Notes under the pieces: model-generated
What the model was told of the DNA's origin: nothing
Databases searched by the model: none
What the model saw: the letters and a program-made list of their open reading frames with translations, nothing else
Position numbers and translations under genes: made by a program
Source: Oligosphaeraceae bacterium
Lineage (GTDB): Bacteria > Verrucomicrobiota > Lentisphaeria > Oligosphaerales > Oligosphaeraceae
DNA length: 12,083 bases
Direction of reading: 5' to 3'
NCBI GenBank assembly: GCA_012515455.1
Contig: JAAYYJ010000421.1
Coordinates: 1-12,083, forward strand
Shown here: in pieces, positions 5,986 to 12,083 of the stretch
Numbering within the stretch: position 1 is the stretch's first letter
Layout of the letters: each line of letters starts with the position of its first letter

Positions 5986-7026
5986 ATGACAGTTGTTTGC
6001 CATCACCCCTGGTTCTTAACCCTGCTGTTGCCCTTGCTGCTGCTCTGTCTGGCCGCGGTCAGGCCAGGGGCAGGGGCAGGGGCAGTGCCAGTCAGTACAC
6101 TCATGGGCTTGGCGGGGACTGCTGACAGCCCCTGGCATCGCAGCCGCGGCTGGTTCTGGCTGGCGGCAGGGGCGGCCTTCTGGCTGGTACTGGGGCTGAG
6201 TCAGCCGCGGTTGATTTACCACAGCGATACTCAGGAGGTGCCGCGTCCTAATCTGCTTTGGGTGCTGGACCTGTCCGGCAGCATGGAAGCTTCAGACTGG
6301 CCGGAGGGAACTGAGCCGCCCGTGTCCGTCCAGGCAGAGGATGTCCCTCCCAGCCGTCTGCAACTGGCCCGCCGGATCATCGCGGCGTTTCTGGACCGCA
6401 CGCCGGTGTCCCGCAGCGGCCTGCTGGCTTTTGCTCACCAGCCGTACTTGATTTGCCCGCTGCAGCGCAGCAGTGTTCTGCTGCGGGAGCGTCTGGAACA
6501 ACTGCAGCCTGCTGACTTTGCTGATGGTACGGCCATTGGCGAGGCCGTGATTTGCGCGGTGCGTGCGTTGCAGGCCGAGCCGCTTGCCCGCCCGCGCATC
6601 ATGGTGCTGCTTTCCGATGGCGCCGACCACAGTGCCAGCCAGAGCCAGAGCCACCCTCTCGCCGCCGCCCGTCTGGCAGCCCAACATGAGGTGGTGATTT
6701 ATACCCTCGGGGTCGGCGGCCCCCGCGGCTGGCACCCTGCGGTCGCTGAAAATGGCCTGCAACGCTGGCAGCCGGTCGGTGAAAGCCTGGATGAGCCCCA
6801 GCTGCGTTCCTTGGCGGAGCTTAGTGGCGGCCGCTATTTCCCGGCGGCTGATGCAGAGCAGTTCCTGGTCGCGCTGGAGGCTTTGTCGCAGCAGGTTGAG
6901 CAGCAACTGCTGTCGCGTCCCGTCTGGCAGCGCTGCGAGCTGGCCCGCTACTGCCTGCTGCTGGCCGCGCTTAGCCTGCTGCTGGCGCTGATTATGCGGC
7001 TGCTCTTTCCCCGCCTGGAGCCCTGA
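5986..7026 (+). CDS. BatA-like von Willebrand factor A membrane protein
   Basis: 346 residues. ATG 5986 is preferred over TTG 5959 because a GGAAG sequence lies just before it and the product then begins cleanly ahead of the first membrane helix. Layout is that of BatA/aerotolerance-type proteins: TM helices at about 9-25 and 56-72, a VWA domain from about 88 to 300, and a C-terminal TM helix at 322-341. The metal-ion-dependent adhesion site is complete: DLSGSM (Asp95, Ser97, Ser99), Thr182 in FADGTAIGEA and Asp211 in LLSDGADH. Such proteins are envelope-anchored scaffolds whose partners usually include a MoxR ATPase, a DUF58 protein, BatB and TPR proteins; none of these is present here. The U32-like gene follows after 52 bases and is probably co-transcribed. 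A hexanucleotide repeat (6065-6085) encodes Gly-Ala repeats between the first two helices. Domain assignment is firm; the physiological role is unknown. Confidence 0.88.
   Translation: MTVVCHHPWFLTLLLPLLLLCLAAVRPGAGAGAVPVSTLMGLAGTADSPWHRSRGWFWLAAGAAFWLVLGLSQPRLIYHSDTQEVPRPNLLWVLDLSGSMEASDWPEGTEPPVSVQAEDVPPSRLQLARRIIAAFLDRTPVSRSGLLAFAHQPYLICPLQRSSVLLRERLEQLQPADFADGTAIGEAVICAVRALQAEPLARPRIMVLLSDGADHSASQSQSHPLAAARLAAQHEVVIYTLGVGGPRGWHPAVAENGLQRWQPVGESLDEPQLRSLAELSGGRYFPAADAEQFLVALEALSQQVEQQLLSRPVWQRCELARYCLLLAALSLLLALIMRLLFPRLEP
6065..6085 (+). repeat. Short tandem hexamer (CAGGGG x3 plus CAG)
   Basis: Three copies of CAGGGG plus a partial copy lie within the VWA gene and encode a Gly-Ala run between the first two membrane helices. 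Gain or loss of a unit would keep the frame and change length by two residues, so this is not an on/off switch. Confidence 0.7.
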
Positions 7027-7078
7027 GACAGCACCGCCGCAGCACCCCCGTATTTCCCTTATCGCAGGAAAACAGAAC

Positions 7079-8113
7079 ATGAAATTTGCCATAGGTTATC
7101 AACAGCCCGAAAATGGCGAGAGTTTCACCGCCATTGTCAACGACTACCGGCCCCATATCGCCGAGGTGTTCTTCCCTTGGGTCGGTGCGGCGTCCTGCCG
7201 TTCCGCGCTGGGAAAAGCCCGCGGTGCCCTGGACTGGCAGGCGCAGAATGTCCTGGAGGAGGATTTGCACGCCATCCGGGCATCAGGTGTGAAGCTGGAC
7301 CTGCTGTTCAACGCCAATTGTTATGGCGCCCGGGCGGTCAGCGTCAGTTTGGAGAATGAGGTGATGTCCATCGTCAGCCATCTGCATGACCTGGAGCTGG
7401 CACCCGATATCGTGACTACCACTTCGCCTTTTATTGCCAGGACGCTCAAAAAATACTGCCCCGACATCGAGGTCCGCGCGTCGGTGAATATGCGCATCGG
7501 CACGACCAGCGCCATGGAATATCTGGCCGATCTGTTCGACAGCTTCTACATTCAGCGCGATATCCAGCGTGATATCCCTGCGGTCCTGGCAGTCAAGAAA
7601 TGGTGCGATGCGAACGGCAAGGGGCTGTACATGCTGGCCAACAGCGGCTGTCTGCGCTATTGTCCCAGCCAGACCTTCCATGACAACATGGTCGCCCATG
7701 ATGATGATATCGATGAAATGAAAAATGTCGAGGGCTGGACACCACATCTCTGCTGGAGAATGTTCGGAAAACAGCGCCAGTACGAGGAATTCCTGCGCGA
7801 GACCTGGGTCCGGCCGGAAGATATTGAGCTCTATGATGACATCTTCCCGGTGGTGAAATTGGCGACCCGGCAGCATTCCCATCCCCGGATGGTTATCGGC
7901 GCTTATGTTAAACGCAGCTTCAACGGCAATCTGCTGAATCTGCTGGAGCCGGGGCATGCAGCGGCTTTCCTGCCTTATATTATTGACAACCAGCGTTTCC
8001 CTCCTGACTGGCGGGAAATCGCCACCGCCTGTGCCGCCAATTGCCGGCACTGCGGCAGATGCACAGAGGTGCTGAAACAGGTGCTGGTCAAACAGCCTAC
8101 GGAGCCTATTTGA
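7079..8113 (+). CDS. U32 peptidase-like protein with C-terminal cysteine cluster
   Basis: 344 residues from ATG 7079, with AGGA 9 bases upstream. There is no signal peptide or membrane helix, so it is probably cytoplasmic. The N-terminal half looks like the TIM-barrel of the U32 family (YhbU/V, UbiU/V, RlhA): an opening KFAIGYQQP strand, LDLLFNANCYG near 73-83, a VRASVNMRIGT strand near 132-142, and ANSGCLRYCPSQ at 187-198. Characterised U32 proteins such as UbiU/UbiV bind a 4Fe-4S cluster through four cysteines and act in oxygen-independent hydroxylation. Here candidate ligands are Cys40, Cys191, Cys195 and Cys225. A further quartet, Cys318-x3-Cys322-x2-Cys325-x2-Cys328, lies at the C-terminus and resembles an iron-sulfur or zinc knuckle. 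It sits 52 bases after the VWA gene. Substrate is unknown. Assignment to the U32-like group is by pattern, not alignment, and a separate uncharacterised family is possible. Confidence 0.7.
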   Translation: MKFAIGYQQPENGESFTAIVNDYRPHIAEVFFPWVGAASCRSALGKARGALDWQAQNVLEEDLHAIRASGVKLDLLFNANCYGARAVSVSLENEVMSIVSHLHDLELAPDIVTTTSPFIARTLKKYCPDIEVRASVNMRIGTTSAMEYLADLFDSFYIQRDIQRDIPAVLAVKKWCDANGKGLYMLANSGCLRYCPSQTFHDNMVAHDDDIDEMKNVEGWTPHLCWRMFGKQRQYEEFLRETWVRPEDIELYDDIFPVVKLATRQHSHPRMVIGAYVKRSFNGNLLNLLEPGHAAAFLPYIIDNQRFPPDWREIATACAANCRHCGRCTEVLKQVLVKQPTEPI

Positions 8114-8234
8114 CAGGAACACCAACCCCGCTGGTGCACTGCGGCGATGGGCAGGCTGGCCCGGATTATGATCTGCTTGGAATTGGTGCGATACATAGCT
8201 ACTCAATTTGGAACATCAACAGGAGTAATTGGTT

Positions 8235-11138
8235 ATGGACAAAATTCTGGTCTTATGGGCGTTGCTGGCTGGCATTCTGCTGGCTGAACCCGTGAATGTC
8301 AGAAATTTCAAGAGCGCCATCAGCAGCCTGCCGGAGGCCAAAAAATCCGCGGAGATATTTTTTCAAACCGCGCCGGCCTTAAAGCTCGATGGCCGTGATT
8401 TGGACCTCAAGGGCGGCACGTTTTACGGGCACGGGTTTTATATCTTCGGCCAGGAAGCCCGGGGGTTGATGGGCAAGACTTTGCTGTTCACCGCCAAAGC
8501 CCAGCGCCGGGAAGGCGCCGCGCCCCTGGGATTCTCGTTCCGGCTGTTCGGGGATGGCAATAAATATCTGGGCGGCCGCAGTGTCAGCTGTACTTTGCCC
8601 AATATCGGGCAGTGGGAGGATGTCAGCCTGGCTTTCACTATTCCGGAAATGGAGGGACTGGAAAACATCAATGTCCAGTTCGGCTTCCGCCAGGACGGCA
8701 CCGTCTACAATCTCTTTATTGTCGATGAGCCATCGCTGAGCATCAGTGAAGACGGCGGGTTGCTTGCCACGCCCGGCCACAGCCTCGGTGTGGCCCACCT
8801 GCAGTACACTGAGCCGCTGCCGCTGGTGCAGAACGGGAAGCTGCAGTTCAAGATTATCCTGGCCGAAAAAGCCAACCCGCTGGCCACCTATGCAGCGGCA
8901 GAACTGCAGGAGCATGTCCTGCTGGCTACCGGTGAGAAGCCGGAAATCAGCCGCGACCAGGATTATGCCGGCACCGCCATCTGGATCGGTGATACCGCCC
9001 TCAGCCGCAAATACGGCGTCGCACCGGAGCTGCTCGCGCCCGAGAACTGGGTCGTGGGGAGGGTCGGCAAGGCGGTGATCCTGTCCGGCGGAGAGCGGGA
9101 CGGGCTGACTATGGATCAGATTGTTTCCCGTGGCACAGTGGCTCTGGGGACCCTCTCGGCGACCTATGAGTTCCTGGAACGCTGCTGGGGCTGCCGCTGG
9201 TACTGGCCGGGTAAGCTGGGGCAGGCAGTGCCCAAGACCAGCGACCTGAGCATCGAACGTTTGTTCGCGACCGGCAAGCCGGCCTACAGCAACCGCTCGC
9301 TGTTCTATGATATCCCCAGCAAGGACCCGGATGTCTCTTATCGCGATACGGTGGTCTGGCACCGTCGTATCCGCATCGGCGGCTCGGAGCCCGATCCCAT
9401 CGGCATGCATTCATTTCGCGGCTGGGCCACGAAGTTTGCTGACCATCCGGAATACTTCGCGCTGCAGGCCGACGGCACCCGGAAAGTCAATGAAGAGGCC
9501 GGTACACACCTCTGCCTGACCAACCCCGCAGTTGTGGAAGAAGCCGCAAAGGAGAAAATTGCGGAATTCAAGGCCAACCCGCGCCTGCTTTTTGCCTCGG
9601 TGATGCCTGGTGATTCCAACGATCTGTATTTCTGCCGCTGTGAGGCCTGTCAGAAGACCGTCTCGGCTGAGAAAGGCCGCAGCGGCAAGCACAGCAATGC
9701 CGTCTGGGCTTTTGTCAATGCCGTGGCCGCGAAAGTGGCCATGGAGATGCCCGGGCGCTATATCAAGTGCTGCGCCTATGCAGATTACTGCCGCCGCCCG
9801 GACTTCGCTCTGCTGCCGAATATCGCGGTCACGCTCTGCTACGGTGCAGTCCCGCAGGGGTCATTGTCGTACAAACTGCCCTGGCGGGAGTTTATCGACG
9901 AATGGCGCCAGACCGGCGCTCAGCTCTATATCTGGGAGTATTGGAACAACAGCCGTTATTCCCGCGGCGTCTATGGCGCACCGGCCATCTATCCCCGGCA
10001 GCTGCAGGAAATCTACGCCATGGACCGTGGCCAGGTCAAGGGCCGGGTCATGGAACTCTCTGACATCAATGCCGAGGGCGAGGGGGTGCGGTCCTGGGCG
10101 GACTGGATGTACGACTCGCTGAACCTCTACATCGGGGCCAAACTGATGTGGAATCCAGACCTGGACGTGCAGCAGGAGCTGGAGCTGTTCTACCGGCTTT
10201 TTTATGGACCCGCCGCAGCCGAAATGCAGCAGTTCTATGACCAGCTGGAGCTGGCCTGGCTGAATTCCGGCTACCAACTGGCAGGGAAACGGGTCTGGGA
10301 CTGGGAAGTCTGCTGGAAAAAAACCTACCCCCGCGAATTCGTGCAGAAAATGATGGGCCATCTGCAGCAGGCAGTGCAGCTTTGCGAGGGACAGGAGCCG
10401 TACCTGAGCCGGGCCAAAAAGACCCTGCAGGGATACTTGCCCTTCGACCGCAACAGCCAGCGCTTCAGCGGCCCCCAGCCGAAACTCAATGACTCGCAGC
10501 TGGTGGTCCCCGCAGCCGCGGCCGCGCCCCAGCTGGACGGAGTGCTTAGCGACGGCGAATGGTCCAAAGCGGCGAAAATCGGCAATTTTACCGACAGCTA
10601 TCATGTCTATGCGGTGAATACCACTACCGAAATTCACCTGCTCTATGACCAGGATTATCTCTATCTGGCCGCCCAGGCCAATGCCCCGGATGATCAGCTG
10701 GAGGTGCTGTTCGCACCGGCAGACAGCGGCCGCCTGGATGCTTTGCTGTGGAACTACGAGGGGCTGGAATTCTTCCTGGCCGGGGCGGATGAGGAATGCT
10801 ACCAGTTCATTATCTCCCCCGATAATCTGGTCTTCGATGCCTATTGGCCGGATAACAACGGCAAAACATCCCTGGCCGAAGGCATGGCCTGGAACTCCGG
10901 CGTGCAGGTGGTGACCAAACGGGAGGGGAAGAACTGGACGCTGGAAGCAGCCATCCCCAGAGCAGTGCTGAAATTCTCCCAGCCCCTGGTTGACGGCGCA
11001 TATCGGGTGAATTTCGCCCGCAACCATTATACTCGACCGGATGCCAAGAGCAGCTGGAAATGGGAACAGTCCATCTGGCTGCCGACCTACGGGGCATTCC
11101 GCAGAGTGGAGAAATTCGGGCGCATGACCTTGAAATAA
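8235..11138 (+). CDS. Secreted DUF4838 protein, candidate glycoside hydrolase, with CBM9-like C-terminus
   Basis: 967 residues. ATG 8235 is chosen over TTG 8229 because AGGAG (8221-8225) is 9 bases before it and only 3 from the TTG. A signal peptide (1-17, cleavage after ILLA) indicates export; no lipobox cysteine is present. Regions: a beta-rich carbohydrate-binding-like domain (~40-170); an alpha/beta domain of the type preceding GH20/GH67 catalytic barrels (~205-340, with ATYAAAELQEHV and AIWIGD); the DUF4838 catalytic-like region (~350-690); and a C-terminal CBM9-like sandwich (~765-967, PQLDGVLSDGEW). In DUF4838, SVMPGDSNDLYFCRCEACQ carries Asp460 and a CxCxxC motif (467, 469, 472). IWEYWNN has Glu568 and VMELSD has Glu607; these acidic residues are catalytic candidates by position only. 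The family is abundant in Lentisphaerota and thought to act on complex glycans. No transporter or regulator is adjacent. Domain call is strong; substrate unknown. Confidence 0.9.
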   Translation: MDKILVLWALLAGILLAEPVNVRNFKSAISSLPEAKKSAEIFFQTAPALKLDGRDLDLKGGTFYGHGFYIFGQEARGLMGKTLLFTAKAQRREGAAPLGFSFRLFGDGNKYLGGRSVSCTLPNIGQWEDVSLAFTIPEMEGLENINVQFGFRQDGTVYNLFIVDEPSLSISEDGGLLATPGHSLGVAHLQYTEPLPLVQNGKLQFKIILAEKANPLATYAAAELQEHVLLATGEKPEISRDQDYAGTAIWIGDTALSRKYGVAPELLAPENWVVGRVGKAVILSGGERDGLTMDQIVSRGTVALGTLSATYEFLERCWGCRWYWPGKLGQAVPKTSDLSIERLFATGKPAYSNRSLFYDIPSKDPDVSYRDTVVWHRRIRIGGSEPDPIGMHSFRGWATKFADHPEYFALQADGTRKVNEEAGTHLCLTNPAVVEEAAKEKIAEFKANPRLLFASVMPGDSNDLYFCRCEACQKTVSAEKGRSGKHSNAVWAFVNAVAAKVAMEMPGRYIKCCAYADYCRRPDFALLPNIAVTLCYGAVPQGSLSYKLPWREFIDEWRQTGAQLYIWEYWNNSRYSRGVYGAPAIYPRQLQEIYAMDRGQVKGRVMELSDINAEGEGVRSWADWMYDSLNLYIGAKLMWNPDLDVQQELELFYRLFYGPAAAEMQQFYDQLELAWLNSGYQLAGKRVWDWEVCWKKTYPREFVQKMMGHLQQAVQLCEGQEPYLSRAKKTLQGYLPFDRNSQRFSGPQPKLNDSQLVVPAAAAAPQLDGVLSDGEWSKAAKIGNFTDSYHVYAVNTTTEIHLLYDQDYLYLAAQANAPDDQLEVLFAPADSGRLDALLWNYEGLEFFLAGADEECYQFIISPDNLVFDAYWPDNNGKTSLAEGMAWNSGVQVVTKREGKNWTLEAAIPRAVLKFSQPLVDGAYRVNFARNHYTRPDAKSSWKWEQSIWLPTYGAFRRVEKFGRMTLK

Positions 11139-11165
11139 TACCGCTGCCGCGACGGCGCAGGGAGG

Positions 11166-12083
11166 TCAAGGCAGGCGTTCCTGCGCCAGCGCCAGCAGCT
11201 GGGCCAGAATCGGAGCCGCGATTCTGCCCCCGCCCCCGCCGTTTTCCACCACACAGACACCAATCAGGCGGGGTGCCTCGGCCGGCAGAGCCGCAATGCA
11301 CCAGGCATGTGGAGCCTTGTCCGCGACCTCCGCGGTGCCGGTTTTGCCCAGCACATTCAGGCCGGGCAGGGCCAGGGCCCGCCCGGTCCCGCCCGGGGCA
11401 TGCACACAATCGTACAGTCCCTGCCGGATGGCCTGGGCATGTTCTTCCGACCAGGAGTAGGAATCCAGCAATTCCACCGGATCGTCGAGCAGAAAACGCG
11501 GCTGCCAGGCCATGCCGGTCAGCAAGGCCCCGGTACATACTGCCATCTGCAGGGGCGAGACCAGCCACAGGCCCTGACCGATGCCGGCGTAAGCCGAGTC
11601 AGAGGCGTGCCAGCGCTGGTCCCGCGGGCGTTGGGTCCGCAACACTGAAGGCGCATAGCCTACGCCGGCGGTCTCCTGGCGGTACAGCAGGGTATTAAGC
11701 TTCCGCCCCAGGGCATAAGTCTCCAGCATTTTTTCCCAGCCCCGGCCGCCCAGGCGTTGTCCGACGGTGCAAAAATAAGTATTGCAGGATTTGGCCAGGG
11801 CTGCAACCAGGCTGATCTCAGCGTGGCCATAGCGGGAGCTGCAGCCGATGTGCGTATCTTCACTGATGCTGAAATAACCGGGGCAGAAGATCTTTTCGGC
11901 CGGGGTAATGAGCCCTTCTCGCAGAGCCAGCATGGCCAGGAACGGCTTGATAATGGACCCGGGTGGATAGGCGCCGCTCAGAGCCCGGTTGAACTGGGCG
12001 CTGTTCGGTGCGGGCAGGGCAGGCGTGTCGAGGCTGAATGTCGGTGAGCTGGCCATGACCAGCACCGCGCCGTTGCTGGCATC
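11166..12083 (-). CDS. Class B penicillin-binding protein transpeptidase, N-terminus beyond window
   Basis: D,D-transpeptidase that cross-links peptidoglycan in the periplasm, most like PBP2 (MrdA) or the related FtsI. The frame is open to the last base, and the edge reads DASNGAVLVMASSPTF, the conserved start of the transpeptidase domain. The apparent GTG start at 12065 is therefore internal. 305 residues are visible, about half of a normal ~600. All three active-site motifs are intact (edge numbering): SIIK with catalytic Ser43 and Lys46, SCN at 99-101, and KTG at 247-249 in LGKTGTAEV. WLVSPLQMAV is also typical. The missing part should hold the membrane anchor and dimerisation domain. The gene ends 27 bases from the convergent DUF4838 stop, so it is the last gene of its transcript and is not followed by rodA. 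Whether it is MrdA or FtsI cannot be settled from this half. Confidence 0.93.
   Translation of the reverse strand, partial: DASNGAVLVMASSPTFSLDTPALPAPNSAQFNRALSGAYPPGSIIKPFLAMLALREGLITPAEKIFCPGYFSISEDTHIGCSSRYGHAEISLVAALAKSCNTYFCTVGQRLGGRGWEKMLETYALGRKLNTLLYRQETAGVGYAPSVLRTQRPRDQRWHASDSAYAGIGQGLWLVSPLQMAVCTGALLTGMAWQPRFLLDDPVELLDSYSWSEEHAQAIRQGLYDCVHAPGGTGRALALPGLNVLGKTGTAEVADKAPHAWCIAALPAEAPRLIGVCVVENGGGGGRIAAPILAQLLALAQERLP

Noticed and set aside
9861..11027. Minus-strand open frame of 388 codons inside the DUF4838 gene (and similar long frames at 8379-9410 and 7283-8206)
   Set aside because: These lie opposite well-supported genes and come from codon bias in GC-rich sequence. They show no conserved motifs.
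1..12083. CRISPR arrays, tRNA or rRNA genes, insertion sequences, phage or toxin-antitoxin genes
   Set aside because: I looked on both strands for spaced direct repeats, tRNA T-loop motifs, transposase motifs and terminal inverted repeats, and found none that held up.

Overview
The window (about 12 kb, GC-rich) carries seven protein genes and reads like the chromosome of a Gram-negative bacterium. The gene content points to Lentisphaerota (Victivallis-like) or a close relative in the PVC group. The main reasons are a large secreted DUF4838 protein, a family often present in many copies in those genomes, and a small LA_2272-type surface-repeat protein ending in an outer-membrane-like C-terminus. 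This assignment comes from family knowledge, not from a search. I see no rRNA, tRNA, CRISPR array, insertion sequence or phage gene.

Layout. (1) 1-1914, plus: the C-terminal ~70% of pyruvate phosphate dikinase, entering from the left edge. (2) 1951-2004: a strong hairpin that can terminate transcription from both sides. (3) 2018-5628, minus, in transcription order: surface-repeat protein (5628-5119), a hairpin overlapping the next ribosome-binding region, a membrane hybrid histidine kinase (5037-2773), a 266-base gap, then a small heat shock protein (2506-2018). (4) 5629-5985: a structured divergent intergenic region with a plausible minus-strand promoter, several hairpins and an AT-rich palindrome. 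(5) 5986-11138, plus: a BatA-like von Willebrand A membrane protein, a U32-like cysteine-rich protein, and the DUF4838 candidate glycoside hydrolase. (6) 11166-12083, minus: the C-terminal half of a class B penicillin-binding protein, running off the right edge and convergent with the DUF4838 gene.

How the genes work together. PPDK serves central carbon metabolism at the PEP/pyruvate node. The DUF4838 protein is probably exported to bind or cleave complex glycans. The penicillin-binding protein builds peptidoglycan, and Hsp20 is a holdase chaperone. The kinase senses an unknown envelope signal and carries its own receiver domain, but no partner regulator is visible. The VWA and U32-like genes are 52 bases apart and probably co-transcribed. 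Nothing shows that these neighbours form one pathway.

I did not find a convincing undescribed multi-gene system. The best leads are the kinase's C-terminal HPt-like domain without its phospho-histidine, the U32-like protein with an extra C-terminal cysteine quartet, the 14-15 residue repeat protein, the solitary BatA-like gene, and several RNA hairpins next to ribosome-binding sites.
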